DNA of 64,000 nt from Bog-473 sp963791995. Lineage in GTDB: Bacteria; Actinomycetota; Acidimicrobiia; Acidimicrobiales; RAAP-2. A model generated the notes under the pieces. It did no database searches. It was not told the DNA's origin and saw only the letters and a list, made by a program, of their open reading frames with translations. The DNA lies in assembly GCA_963791995.1 (NCBI GenBank), contig CAWBUQ010000022.1:62001-126000 (forward strand), given 5' to 3'. The translations under genes were made by a program, and so were the position numbers. The first letter of the stretch is position 1. Each line of letters opens with the position of its first letter. Positions 8,570 through 18,529 of the stretch are shown here, piece after piece.

Positions 8570-10222
8570 TCAGGCGCCCGTGAGGTCCCGGCGACGAAAG
8601 CCGAGAAGGCCCGCCAGGGCGGCCACGACACCGATCCCGGCGAGGACGGCGTCGGCGGTCCAATTGGGAGCTACGGCGGGAGCCGACGAGACGTGGAAGA
8701 AGACCGAAGTATCGAGCAACCAGTGGCTGACAGCCCCGATACCCCCAACGAGTTCGACGAGCAGCGACCAGGCGACGACGGCGTAGACGCCGATGCTTGT
8801 GGCCCGGGGCCAGAAGCCGAGCAAGAAAGCGCCGACGCCCAAGCAGAAGACGGCGGGAGTGGCCGCGTTGAGTCCCGCGCCTACCACGGAGCCAACGGCG
8901 ACGCCCGAGTGCTGCGTGGCAGCGCCCAACCATGTGGACAGACCCGCGATGAGGCCACCGGCGATGAGCAGGACGAGCGTGAGACCCAGGCGGTCCGTCA
9001 GCCAGCGGACGCGGGAGAGCGGACGTACCACGAGATGATCGAGCCGTCCCTCGGATTCCTCGGTCCGTGCAGCCCCGACCTGGCCTGCGGCAGCGAATGC
9101 GAGCAGCACGCTGACGACGAGGAACGTCACGCCGAGATACGCGCCGATCCCTCCACCCGTGGCGCCCAGCTTGTCGAACGTCTCGCGGAGGGAGGAACCC
9201 GACAAGGTGTCGCCGGCACCCTTGGCCACCAACCCGAACAGCAGGCCGAAGACCACGAGTACGGCCAGCCACACGATGGCAACAGTCCCCATGAGCCGAA
9301 TGCTCAACCCCAGCGCGGAGTCGAGGAGCCGCAGATCGGGGGCGCGTTCCGTTCGATCAGGGAAAACGCTCGAACCCACGTCTCGGGCCGCCGCGAGTCG
9401 CACTGAGCCGGCACCGACCAGCACCGTGAAGCCCGCGATCAAGAAGAGGGGCCAGGGGTTGCTCTGGGTGAGTGGGGCGAGCTTCTCGCACCAGCCCAGG
9501 GGCGAGAGCCAGGAGAGCCACGGCACACCGATGCCGGCGTCTCCGACCATGCGCAGGCCATAGCTCACGCCGAGCACCGCCGCCCCATAGCCTGCCGCCT
9601 GTCGTCGTGTCGGCGCGAGCTGGCTCGTCAGCGCCCCCACCGAGAAGAACATGAGTACAGGACTGACGAGGGCGAGTGCGAGGAACATTGCGGAGCCAGG
9701 ATCGATGTCGACCCTCGACGAGACGCCGGCGATGGACGTGATCAGCGAAGTCAGGGTCCAAAGAACGAGAGCGGCCACGCCGAATCCGCCGAGCGCCTGA
9801 AGTGCTGCCCGACTGCGCGTGGTCCGCCCCGAGAGGAGCATGTCCCAACGGCCCGCGTCCTCCTCCCCGCGGAGAAGTCGTGAGCTGGTCAGGACGGCCC
9901 AGATGGCGCCAGCGATCATGAGGGTCATGGAGACCTTGAACACGGTGAATCCGCCGACAGTCTGAAGACCGGGCGCAGGCCCGAACAGTGCGACCGTTGC
10001 CTTGTTGGCGCCGAACGTCGCGGCAAGGTTGTCGCGTTGGGCTTGGGTTTTGTAGATGCTCGAATAGCTCCAGGCGGACGAGGCGATGAAGACGCCGAAC
10101 ACGTAGCCCCAGAGGACCCCTGACCTGGTGGCCGCCCGAGTGGTTCGCCCGAAGATGACCCACGAAGGACGCCCAGGCACGGCGGTCGTCGCGCTGATCT
10201 CCTTAGCGATGTCCGTCACCAT
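8570..10222 (-). CDS. ABC exporter permease, two-repeat ABC-2 type
   Basis: About 550 residues with roughly twelve hydrophobic segments in two similar halves, each opening with a cytoplasmic GR...TR segment, as in antibiotic or polyketide exporter permeases of Actinobacteria. The start overlaps the end of the ATPase gene by about 20 bases; ATG 10222 or GTG 10219 follows GGAGGGAG, so the two are translationally coupled. It forms an exporter with the ATPase upstream. The substrate is not visible in the sequence. Confidence 0.8.
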   Translation of the reverse strand: MVTDIAKEISATTAVPGRPSWVIFGRTTRAATRSGVLWGYVFGVFIASSAWSYSSIYKTQAQRDNLAATFGANKATVALFGPAPGLQTVGGFTVFKVSMTLMIAGAIWAVLTSSRLLRGEEDAGRWDMLLSGRTTRSRAALQALGGFGVAALVLWTLTSLITSIAGVSSRVDIDPGSAMFLALALVSPVLMFFSVGALTSQLAPTRRQAAGYGAAVLGVSYGLRMVGDAGIGVPWLSWLSPLGWCEKLAPLTQSNPWPLFLIAGFTVLVGAGSVRLAAARDVGSSVFPDRTERAPDLRLLDSALGLSIRLMGTVAIVWLAVLVVFGLLFGLVAKGAGDTLSGSSLRETFDKLGATGGGIGAYLGVTFLVVSVLLAFAAAGQVGAARTEESEGRLDHLVVRPLSRVRWLTDRLGLTLVLLIAGGLIAGLSTWLGAATQHSGVAVGSVVGAGLNAATPAVFCLGVGAFLLGFWPRATSIGVYAVVAWSLLVELVGGIGAVSHWLLDTSVFFHVSSAPAVAPNWTADAVLAGIGVVAALAGLLGFRRRDLTGA

Positions 10223-11118
10223 CTCCCTCCGTTTGGCCAGCGCCGTAGTGGCTGAGGAACAGCTCTTCCAAAGACGGCTCCCTGCTTTGGAGTCCGATGA
10301 CATCCGCGCCGGCCAGCTCCTGGACGAGGGGCCGGACCGAACCCCGGAGTTGGAGATGCACACCATGCCCGTCCGTCACAACGTGACTCACTCCTGGCAC
10401 ACCCGAAAGGTCTGGAACGGGTCCGTCGAAAGTTGCGTCGACCGAGAGAGCGGCGAGGTGCCGCAGCTCACCGAGCGTCCCGAGTTCCACCAGCCGGCCT
10501 TCGCGAAGGATCGCCACCCGGTCGCAGAGCGCTTCGACTTCACTCAAGATGTGCGATGACAGAAAGACAGTCTGTCCTCGCCCCTTGGCCTCGCTGACAC
10601 AAGTTCTGAAGACTTGCTCCATGAGCGGATCGAGTCCCGAGGTGGGCTCGTCCAGGATCAAGAGATCGGCCCGGGTCATCAGTGCAGCGATCAGGATCAC
10701 CTTCTGGCGGTTGCCCTTGGAATATGCCGCGTACCTTCTTGGAGGAGTCCAGCTGGAAGCGTTTGATCAGCTCGTCCCTGTAGGCCTCGTCGATCTGCCC
10801 GTGGACCCGGCCCAGGAGGTGGAGTGTCTCCGCGCCCGTCAGTTTGGGCCACAGATCGGCTTCGCCGGGGACAAAGGCAATGCGGCGGTGAGCTTCGACG
10901 GGTCGGCGCGTTGCGTCCACGCCGAACACCTGGCAGCTTCCAGACGTTGGCTCGAGCAACCCGAGCAGCAAACGGATGGTGGTCGTCTTGCCGGCGCCAT
11001 TGGGTCCCAGGCAGCCGAGAACCTCTCCCTGCAGCACCTCGAGGTCGAGATCCTCGAGGGCACTCACCCGACCAAATCTCTTCGTCAGGCCTCTGGTCAC
11101 GATGGCGGTGGAAGTCAC
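10203..11118 (-). CDS. ABC transporter ATPase, frameshifted near 10728
   Basis: An ABC-type ATP-binding subunit of about 300 residues. It has GPNGAGKTTT (Walker A), a signature region reading YSKGNRQKV, and LLILDEPTSGLDP (Walker B). The frame breaks between the arginine before the signature and the signature itself: removing one base in the run at 10725-10731 joins KKVR to AYSKGNRQKV. GTG 11118 follows GGGGACAGA. The C-terminal extension resembles drug-resistance-type ATPases that pair with ABC-2 permeases, as here. Confidence 0.85.
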
Positions 11119-11230
11119 TCTGTCCCCGTTCGTCGACGATTGTGCGTGGTCGTTGCCGAACGCCCCCTCAGCGCGGACGGTCTTCAAATGCACTGTGTTC
11201 GGGCGATTTCTGTCTGATCAGAGGATTGCA

Positions 11231-11266
11231 CGAAGTCGCCCGATCCCTACGGACCGGGCGACTTCG
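11231..11266 (-). terminator. Perfect 12-bp stem hairpin after the two-TM protein gene
   Basis: CGAAGTCGCCCG and its exact complement CGGGCGACTTCG flank a 12-base loop. The hairpin lies 24 bases beyond the stop of the leftward gene ending at 11290 and before the ABC operon promoter region. No long T-run follows on either strand. Confidence 0.6.
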
Positions 11267-11289
11267 GTTTGAGAACTGGCGGGGAGGGT

Positions 11290-11913
11290 TCAGACGAGGA
11301 CCGGCTCCTTCTCCGGAGCGACTGTCTTCGTGGGGAAGATCTGCTCGTTCTCTGGCGTCCTGCGGGCGTGGATGAATCCGAAGAGCACCAACAGTGCCAT
11401 CAGCGCCGCCAGCACGAATGAGCAGATCGCTCCGATGAGGGCGATCTCGGCGAAGACCGAGAAGCCGTAGGCCTCGAGGAGGAGTCCGCGGAGGGTCGTC
11501 CCCTGGAAGACGGTCTGCACCTTGGCCTCGGCTGCGGTGTAGGCCGCGGATCCTTTGGGGAGATTCATCGCGGCCGTGCTCAGCTGGGAGTAGGTCTTCC
11601 CGCCACCGATCTCCTGAAGGTGCACGGCGATGAAATCATCTGCGTAGACCTGAGCCTGGGCACCTGTTGTCAGCTCCTGGCCCGCATACTGACTCACCGA
11701 TGGGATCATCGACGGGGTGATCTCCGTGCCGGCCTTTGCGTGCGCGAAGGCCGCCTGGGGCGGGAACACGATCTGTTGCTCGGCCAGCTGGTTGTGCACG
11801 TTGTTGTTGGCGAAGTTGTACCCGACCATGAGCAGCGCCCCGGCCACGACCAGCACGACGACAATCAATAGACCGCCGATACTCACCAGCATGTCAAAGA
11901 CTCTGCGTTGCAT
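11290..11913 (-). CDS. Unknown two-TM membrane protein under a DosR-like promoter
   Basis: A 207-residue protein with one membrane helix near residues 8-35, about 110 residues predicted outside the membrane (FANNNVHNQL to FQGTTLRGLL), a second helix near 150-180 and a short charged cytoplasmic tail. I recognise no family. ATG 11913 follows AGGAGA with seven-base spacing; the longer frame upstream lacks an SD. Three DosR-like boxes lie between it and the divergent GNAT gene. The topology recalls DosR-regulated Rv1733c of M. tuberculosis, but I claim no sequence similarity. Confidence 0.7.
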   Translation of the reverse strand: MQRRVFDMLVSIGGLLIVVVLVVAGALLMVGYNFANNNVHNQLAEQQIVFPPQAAFAHAKAGTEITPSMIPSVSQYAGQELTTGAQAQVYADDFIAVHLQEIGGGKTYSQLSTAAMNLPKGSAAYTAAEAKVQTVFQGTTLRGLLLEAYGFSVFAEIALIGAICSFVLAALMALLVLFGFIHARRTPENEQIFPTKTVAPEKEPVLV

Positions 11914-12014
11914 TGAGGTGTCTCCTTGCTCAGTGACCCCTCCCAGCGAGGCGCCTGCCTCCATCATCGAGTGACCGCATCACTTCTGGACCGGCGCGAA
12001 GGTCCTCACCGATA

Positions 12015-12083
12015 GGGGACAACGTCCCGACGTCGTCGCCTCGATTGGGACGTAGGTCCCACATCCGCTCTGACGATGGTCCC
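12015..12083. promoter_or_regulatory. Three DosR-like boxes in the divergent 11913/12153 promoter
   Basis: Copies of the 14-bp palindrome GGGACnnnnGTCCC lie at 12015-12028 (GGGGACAACGTCCC), 12047-12060 (GGGACGTAGGTCCC, full match) and 12070-12083 (CTGACGATGGTCCC, weak left arm). The last two are 23 bases apart. The M. tuberculosis DosR box has GGGAC-4-GTCCC at its core. The sites lie between the leftward two-TM gene and the rightward GNAT gene. Confidence 0.75.
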
Positions 12084-12152
12084 TAGGCGAGGGCCGTGTT
12101 TGTCCGTACTGTCTGGGGAGAGGTCACCGATTTGCAGTGGGAGGAGCGTCGA

Positions 12153-12776
12153 GTGTCTGAGCCTTCACACACCGGCGGGACCCTGCCGTTCGCCGAGGAA
12201 TACCCCTCCAGACTCGAGCGCAAGGTCGTCTCAGGCGATGGGGCGCTGCGTTTCGGGCTCCGTCCCATCCGTCCGGATGACGGCCAGAGGCTGGCGAGTT
12301 TTCACGACCATCTGTCAGACCGCTCGTGCTATCTCCGATTCTTCTCCCTTCACCCCCACTTGTCTCCTGCCGAAGTCGAGCGATTCACCCACGTCGACTA
12401 CGAAGACCGGCTGGCACTGGTTGCCGTTCTCGACGACTCCATCATCGGGGTCGGTCGCTACGATCGGCGGCCGGAGAGTGATATCGCCGAGGTCGCCTTC
12501 GTCGTGGCAGACGACTACCAGCACCACGGCATCGGCTCTCTTCTCTTGGACGAGCTGGTGAGCGCGGCAAGAGCCCGTGGCATTCGGACATTCGTGGCCG
12601 ACACACTTCATGAGAACCATCCCATGCTCGACGTGTTCTTCCATTCGGGTTTCGACGTGACGAGCCAACTCGAGTACGGGACGGTATCGCTGCGGTTTTC
12701 GGTGGAACCGACGCCGCGTTCTGAGGCGGCCCGCGCCGAGCGAGGAGCGAGGTGGCACGTCACCAGTTCTGTTTGA
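12153..12776 (+). CDS. GNAT acetyltransferase, Pat-like
   Basis: A 207-residue GNAT protein. The segment LRPIRPDDG...LSDRSCYLRFF...L...EVERFTHVDYEDR resembles the acetyltransferase domain of Pat-type protein lysine acetyltransferases, which modify acyl-CoA synthetases and other metabolic enzymes. The acetyl-CoA loop is in VADDYQHHGIGSLLLDELV. No cyclic-nucleotide or CoA-ligase domain is attached. GTG 12153 follows GGGAGGA. It is driven by the boxes at 12015-12083 and converges on arcC. A role in acetylation control during fermentation is inference. Confidence 0.75.
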   Translation: MSEPSHTGGTLPFAEEYPSRLERKVVSGDGALRFGLRPIRPDDGQRLASFHDHLSDRSCYLRFFSLHPHLSPAEVERFTHVDYEDRLALVAVLDDSIIGVGRYDRRPESDIAEVAFVVADDYQHHGIGSLLLDELVSAARARGIRTFVADTLHENHPMLDVFFHSGFDVTSQLEYGTVSLRFSVEPTPRSEAARAERGARWHVTSSV

Positions 12777-12788
12777 GAGCCTGCAGGT

Positions 12789-13698
12789 TCAGCCTCGGGT
12801 GACCGTCGTGCCGGCCGTGCCCGCCAGAATGGCTGCCGCGTCCCCCAGGCGGCCGATGGCCGCCAGCCCACCCGTTGCGTCGACGAAGTCGCACGCCGCC
12901 TCGACCTTTGGACCCATGGAGCCCTCGGGAAACGTGAGGGCTCGGAGCTCGAGAGTGGTGGCTCGGCGGATCGGCCGTGCGGCGGGGGTCCCATAGTCCA
13001 GCTCGACCGCCTCGACGTCGGTCAGGACCAACAGCACATCGGCGCCGAGCGAGCTCGCCAGGAGGGAGGCGGTGCTGTCCTTGTCGACAACCGCCTCCAC
13101 CCCGCGAGCGCAGCCTGTTCGTCGCGGACGACGGGGATCCCGCCACCGCCACAACAGATCACGCCGGATCCGCTCGCGAGCAGACGTTCGAGAATTGGGC
13201 AGCTCCACGATCTGCTGTGGCCGTGGCGAGGGCACCACGCGCCGCGACTTCTCGCCGTCGGCCCTGACGGTCCAGTGCCACTCGGAGGCCAACGCCGTCG
13301 CAGCTGCCTCGCTGTAGACCTGGCCGACGAACTTCGTTGGGTGGGTGAAGGCCGGGTCGTTTTCATCCACGACGGTCTGGCAGATGAGCGCGGCGAATGT
13401 CCTTTCGGCGACGGCGTTGCCCAGCGCCTGCGCGAGCCAGTAGCCGATCATTCCCTGGGTCTGCGCGCCGAGTGAGGTCGAGCGGGTAGGCGTGCGAGAG
13501 GGCCGGGTCGGCGCCGCTTTCGAGGGCCAGGAGGCCTACCTGTGGACCGTTCCCGTGGGTAAGGACGACATCGTGGTCCCGACAGAGGGGCGCCAGCGTC
13601 TCAACCGCTTGTGCGATGTGGTGCTCCTGGATCTCCGCGTCCGGCTTCTCACCCCGCTGGAGCAGCGCATTGCCGCCGAGGGCGACGACGATGCGCAT
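12789..13698 (-). CDS. arcC: Carbamate kinase, frameshifted three times as sequenced
   Basis: Catalyses carbamoyl phosphate + ADP to ATP + carbamate, the energy-yielding last step of the arginine deiminase pathway. The start MRIVVALGGNALLQRG is diagnostic, and LTHGNGPQVGLLALE, ICCGGGGIPVV and VDKDSTASLLA follow in other frames. Slips lie near 13475, 13198 and 13099. ATG 13698 shares one base with the stop of the ornithine carbamoyltransferase gene (TGATG), so translation is coupled. Last gene of the leftward arc operon. Confidence 0.88.
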
Positions 13699-14700
13699 CA
13701 GGCCGAGAGGGTGGAGACCAAGATCGCCTTGATGGTGTGCAACCGGTTCTCGGCCTGGTCGAAGACCACTGAGGCATCGGATTCGAACACGTCCTCGGTG
13801 ATCTCGAGGGCGTCGAGGCCCCACTTTTCGAAGACCATTTCTCCCACCTCGGTCTCACGGTTGTGCAGCGCCGGAAGGCAGTGGAGGACTTTCACCGATG
13901 GATTCTGCGTCGAAGCGAGCATGCGGGCATTGACCTGGAAGGGAACGAGCTTGTTGATCCGGTCCGCCCAATCGCCCTCGGGTTCGCCCATCGACAGCCA
14001 CACGTCCGTGTAGAGGAAGTCAACGTCCCGGACCGCCTTTTCGAGCTCGTTCGTCACCATCAGGCGAGCCCCCGACACCACCGCCAGCCGGTCGGCGAGG
14101 TCGCGGACCTCACGCGTCGGCTGCAGCGACGTCGGGGCAGCCAGACGGACATCAGCCCCCAGGAGTGCGCCGGTGACGAGCAGCGAGTTGGCCGTATTGT
14201 TGCGGGCATCCCCGACGTAGCAATAGGCGATGTCCTCAATGGGTCGTGCCGCGTGGTCGAGCATGGTCAGGACGTCCGCCAGCATCTGGGTGGGGTGCCA
14301 CTGATCGGTCAGCCCGTTCCAGACCGGGACTCCGGCACAACGGGCCAAGGTCTCGACCGCCTCTTGGTCGAAGCCGCGGTATTCGATTCCGTCGAACATC
14401 CGTCCAAGGACCCGCGCCGTGTCTCGTACCGATTCTTTGTGCCCGAGCTGGGAGTCGTCCGGACCCAGGTACGTCACGTGCGCTCCCTGGTCGTGGGCGG
14501 CGACTTCGAAAGCCGAGCGTGTGCGAGTCGACGTCTTCTCGAAGATCAGCGCAATATTGCGGCCAGTGAGCCGGGGCACCTCGGTGCCCGAGCGCTTCTC
14601 CTCCCTGAGAAGTGCGGCCTCGTTGATCAAGAACGTGAACTCGTCCTTGGTGAAGTCCGACCTCCTTGAGAAAGCTCCGTCCGTGCAGATCGATGGTCAT
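13698..14700 (-). CDS. arcB: Catabolic ornithine carbamoyltransferase, frameshifted near 14660
   Basis: Converts citrulline and phosphate to ornithine and carbamoyl phosphate. It shows STRTRSAFEVA (carbamoyl-phosphate loop), HPTQMLAD and the HCLPA motif near the C-terminus. An excess base at 14657-14662 separates the first 14 codons (MTIDLHGRSFLKE) from the rest. The start overlaps the arcA stop as ATGA and the stop overlaps the arcC start. Sequence alone does not separate catabolic from biosynthetic enzymes; position between arcA and arcC decides the call. Confidence 0.88.
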
Positions 14701-15936
14701 GTCGTCCTCCTCAGGCCGGTATCGCGCTCGATCGGGCAGGTCATGCACCGTGGTCCGCCGCGTCCGTGCCCGAGCTCGCTGCCGCTGACCGAGATCACTT
14801 CAATACCGTGCTTGCGCAGCATCGTGTTCGTGGCCACGTTACGTTCGTAGCCCATCACGACGCCGGGTGCCACGGCCAAGAAATTGGTGCCGTCGTCCCA
14901 CTGCTCGCGCTCAGCGGCGCGAACGTCCTCATCGGTGGTCAGCACCGTGATCTCGGGCACCTCGAGGACGTCGGCAAGCGTCTCCCAGACATTGTGATTT
15001 CGCACGACGAGACAGAGTTCCGGGCTCCTGGCCGGGTGTGAGCGTCCAGCTCCGTACGTGTCGATCGAAGTAGGGGTAGAGGATGAAGGTGTCCCGGTCG
15101 ACCATGGACATGACTGTGTCCAGGTGCATGAAGGCGTGACTGTGCGGAAGCTCGATCGCCACCACCCGGTCGGCCTGGTCGAGACGAAAACAGTGCATGC
15201 GCGACGGACTCCACCGCCATCGGCGACGTGCGTTCCCCCATGCCCACGAGCACGGCCCGGTGTCCGACGACATGGACATCGCCACCCTCGATGGTGGACG
15301 GGCAGTGCGTCTTGTCGTCGTCACCGAAGTAGGTGATAGAACTCGGCGTCCCTGAACATGAGGGTGATACCGGTAGATGGCACGGGTGTGCAATGTCTCG
15401 CGTTGACGGGCCGGCTTCGCCATGGAGTTGACTGTCACACCGCCGTAGACCCAGCACGAGTTGTCGCGCTGGAACAGATGGTTGGGCAGGGGCGTCAGCA
15501 CAAAATCGTCCGTTCGCAGCATCTCCCACGTCAGACTCTTCGCCCGCAGGGGGCGGAGATCCGCCTTGAGGATCCCCCCGACCAGATACTGGGCCAGAGT
15601 GGGTCCGTCCAGTTCGTCCAGTAGACGCCGGACCGGCCCCTCCAACGACGGGCCGAGGGTGTCCGCCGTGCACAGGCGATCGAGCACGAAGCTGCGACCC
15701 TCTGGCATTTCGAGTGTCTCGGCCAGCAGTTGACCGTACAGATATACCTGTACGCCGTGGTCGCGGAGCTTCTCGGCAAAGGCGTCATGCTCTTCCTTTG
15801 CCTTGGAGGCCCATAACACGTCGTCGAAGAGCAGTGCGCCGATATTTTCCGGGGTCAGCCGAGAGAGCTCGAGTCCGGGGCGATGCACGATCGCCTGGCG
15901 GAGCTGTCCGACTTCCGAATCGACATGGAACGTCAT
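14697..15936 (-). CDS. arcA: Arginine deiminase, several frame slips
   Basis: Hydrolyses arginine to citrulline and ammonia. The N-terminus (FHVDSEVGQLRQAIVHRPGLEL) is typical, followed by the TPLPNHLFQRD active-site segment. CPSTIEGGDVHV, HLDTVMSMVD and the C-terminal GRGGPRCMTCPIERD with the nucleophilic cysteine appear in different frames. At least four slips occur (near 15350, 15335, 15190 and 15015). The stop forms ATGA with the arcB start. About 410 residues when repaired, the normal length. Confidence 0.88.
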
Positions 15937-15966
15937 CGTGCTTTCCTTTTCTCGGAACGAGGTCGT

Positions 15967-17419
15967 TCAGGCCGACGGAGCCAGGTCGGCGTCCGGCTCT
16001 GCGGGCAGATCCACCGGCTCGGGCGCTTCTCCAAGGCGTTCACGCCGGGCGTTCAAGAAGGCGTAGAGCACCAGTCCGACGAGGAGCACGACGAGCGCCT
16101 GGTACACGACTTGGTACCCGGAGGCGAAAGTGACCCACATGGAGAACAGGACGCTGGCACCGGCGACGCCGAGATCGCGAGCCAGAGCAAAGCCGTTCAC
16201 TCGCCGGCGACGCGACACCAGATAGGTGAGTTGGGCGATGGCCGACATGAAGTACGGGATGGCGACGGTCACGACGGTCAGGTCGATGAGGTAGGTGAAG
16301 ACGGTGAGGCCGGCACTGGTGTTGTAGCGCCACAACATCAACAGGGAGGGGAGGGCGGTCCCGACAAGGATGCCGAACCACGCCGTGCCACGCTTGTCGC
16401 TCCAGGCGAAGGGACGGGGGAACATATCGTCCTGCGCGACCGCTACGTGATGTCTCGGTGACGATGAGCGTCCAGCCGTTGAGGGCGCCGATGCCCGAGA
16501 TCACGGCGATGGCAGCGATGAACCGGCCGGCCCAGGCTTCGTGGGGGAAGATCGATTGAAACGCGTTGACGAACGGAGAACCCGTGTTGACCAGGGTGTG
16601 GTGGGAGACCAGACCCATGACGACGGCGGTCACCAGCACGTAGAGAAGAGCGCTGGCCACCGTGCCGATGACAGATGCGCGCATGACGTTGCGTCGCGGA
16701 TCGCGCACCCGCTTGGCGGTGATCGCGGCCGCCTCCACGCCGATGAACGAGAAGAGGGCGACGCCGGCTGCGATGCCGATGCCGCTGTAAAGGCTTCCCC
16801 CGGAGGCGTTGAATGGCCCGAAGTTGGCCTTGTCGACGAAGAACCAGCCAACGACAGCGACAAACAGGAGGGGCAGGAACTTCAGCACAACGGTGACGTT
16901 CTGGAACCAGGCCATCTGTCGCACCCCGGCCAGGTTGATCACCGCCGGGACCCACAGCCCGATCATTGCGATGCCCCAGTTGGTCATTCCGCTGGGGTGG
17001 TCGATGCTGAACAGCGCATCCACGTAGAAGACCCACGACGCCACGATGGCAGCGTTGCCGGCCCAGGCCTGGATCCAATAGCACCAGCCAACGAGATAGC
17101 CGGCGAAGTCACCGAACTCATGACGTGAGTAGGCGTACAGGCCACCGTCGCTGTTCGGGATGCGCTTTGTCAATTGGCCGAAGAGAACGGCCAGGAGGGT
17201 GGCCCCCACGGCGATCACGCCGAGCACCACGATTCCCATCGTTCCGGCACCGGCCAAGATCGCCGGCATGGTGAATACGCCGGTCCCGACGATGCTTCCG
17301 ATGACGAGCCCGGTTGCGGACGTCAGGCCGAGTGAGTGCGCTTTCTTGCGATTTCGGTTGGAAATTGAGGGATCAATCTCGATTGACGGCTCTGCGGGGG
17401 CCGCGGTAACGAGTGCCAT
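15967..17419 (-). CDS. APC-family amino acid permease (ArcD-like), frameshifted near 16440
   Basis: First gene of the arc operon; likely an arginine/ornithine exchanger. The N-terminal part has the APC opening TSATGLVIGSIVGTGVFTMPAIL and about ten hydrophobic segments; the last helices and charged tail continue in another frame from about 16440. One excess G in the run there explains the break. ATG 17419 follows AGGAGA. Two DosR-like boxes lie 90-130 bases upstream in the divergent promoter shared with a stress protein. Substrate is inferred from operon context. Confidence 0.82.
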
Positions 17420-17511
17420 GGATCCACTTCTCCTTGTTCGCTGCCCCAAGGCAGGTGACGGGGACACGCCTTGCCAGTCCCACGATGAAGCCCGGTGTCC
17501 CACTTCGACTA

Positions 17512-17547
17512 GGGAGGAAGGTCCCCTGCGCCAGGTACCTCGGTCCC
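17512..17547. promoter_or_regulatory. Two DosR-like boxes between the arc operon and a stress protein gene
   Basis: GGGAGGAAGGTCCC at 17512-17525 and GGTACCTCGGTCCC at 17534-17547. Each has a full right arm and one mismatch in the left arm of GGGACnnnnGTCCC. Their start points are 22 bases apart, the same spacing as at 20870 and 27451. They can serve the leftward arcD-arcABC operon, the rightward universal stress protein, or both. Confidence 0.65.
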
Positions 17548-17607
17548 TACGTCGGCTCACACGCTGGCGGAATAGCCTTTTCCATGGAGTGACGCAGGGA
17601 GACTGAT

Positions 17608-18018
17608 ATGGGCGCCTTGAAGACAATCGCCGTCGGCTACGACGGATCGCCGGATTCCGAGTTGGCGCTCCGATGGGCCACAGAGCTCGCGGTCTCCGTC
17701 GACGCCCAATTGGTCGTCGTCCACGCCGTCGGGCTTCTCGAGGGATCAGATCTCTCGCCCCATCCGAACAGATCCGATGCGCTACGTATCGTGGCCTCGG
17801 TCGGCATGAAGCCCGAGCGGGCAAGATGGCTCGCTCTGGACGGTGACCCCTGTTCGGCGTTGGTGCGTGCCGCCGACCCGCCGATCTCGGCCGACCTCGT
17901 CGTCGTCGGCAGCAGAGGCGCAGGCAAGCACTCGGGCACGCCCCTCGGTAGTACCAGTCTCGAGCTGGTCGAGACCGCCGTGACGCCGGTTGTCGTCGTG
18001 CCCAAACGCGAGGTCTGA
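17608..18018 (+). CDS. Universal stress protein, UspA family
   Basis: A single-domain Usp of 136 residues. It opens with IAVGYDGSPDSELALRWA and ends with the ATP-binding pattern G-2x-G-9x-G-S (GSRG then GS) followed by VVVVPKR. ATP binding is therefore expected. ATG 17608 follows CAGGGAGA. It is divergent from arcD across two DosR-like boxes; the dormancy regulon of M. tuberculosis contains several Usp genes. Exact function unknown, as for most of the family. Confidence 0.9.
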   Translation: MGALKTIAVGYDGSPDSELALRWATELAVSVDAQLVVVHAVGLLEGSDLSPHPNRSDALRIVASVGMKPERARWLALDGDPCSALVRAADPPISADLVVVGSRGAGKHSGTPLGSTSLELVETAVTPVVVVPKREV

Positions 18019-18061
18019 CTGCCAGCTCCTTGTCGACAGGGACGATCGTAATCGACTCGAC

Positions 18062-18113
18062 GGGACCAACGTCCTAATCGGCTCTGTCATGGCCCACATG
18101 GGAACAATGTCCC
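18062..18113 (+). promoter_or_regulatory. Two DosR-like boxes upstream of the 131-aa hypothetical gene
   Basis: GGGACCAACGTCCT at 18062-18075 and GGGAACAATGTCCC at 18100-18113, each one mismatch from GGGACnnnnGTCCC. The second ends one base before ATG 18115, which makes that ATG an unlikely start if the box works as an activator site. Confidence 0.7.
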
Positions 18114-18114
18114 T

Positions 18115-18510
18115 ATGTCAAGAGGGGCTGAGATAGCCAGACTGGACGACGTGAGCATGTACGTCGACATCCTCTCCAGCGCACTCGACCAGTGGGTGAC
18201 CGACCTCTCGGGTACCGACCTGGTCGAATACGCCGTCCTCTGCCGAGAGGAACTTCGGTTAGTGACGCCTCCACTAGGAGGCTCCGCTTACACCGCGCTT
18301 GCCGCCGAGATCGCCTACGATCGAGCTCTGATCGCCCTCTGCACCGAGCGCGGGATTGACGCACACGCCACCAGCTTCGCCTATCCGATGTCCGAGCGGC
18401 GTCGCATCGAGGTGCTGCTCAGACAGGATGGCGTCGACCTTGACCCACCCTCGAAGAAGCCAGCCCGGGCCGAACGCCCTTCCCGGGACGATACGCACCG
18501 CTCTCCCTAG
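18115..18510 (+). CDS. Hypothetical protein, up to 131 aa
   Basis: No recognised family. The protein is acidic at the N-terminus and mostly helical by composition (YVDILSSALDQWVTDL, YTALAAEIAYDRALIALC), with a Pro/Arg-rich tail. The longest frame begins at ATG 18115, but that codon touches a DosR-like box and has no SD. GTG 18151 or ATG 18157 (SMYVDIL) would suit a promoter driven by the box, possibly with a leaderless message. It sits between a stress protein gene and the devR-like gene and is probably a regulon member. Confidence 0.65.
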   Translation: MSRGAEIARLDDVSMYVDILSSALDQWVTDLSGTDLVEYAVLCREELRLVTPPLGGSAYTALAAEIAYDRALIALCTERGIDAHATSFAYPMSERRRIEVLLRQDGVDLDPPSKKPARAERPSRDDTHRSP

Positions 18511-18529
18511 ACATCGGAGGTCCGCCCCG

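Noticed and set aside
10700..10760. Programmed frameshifting in the ABC ATPase gene
   Set aside because: No slippery heptamer or pseudoknot seen, and similar one-base breaks occur in about twenty unrelated genes.
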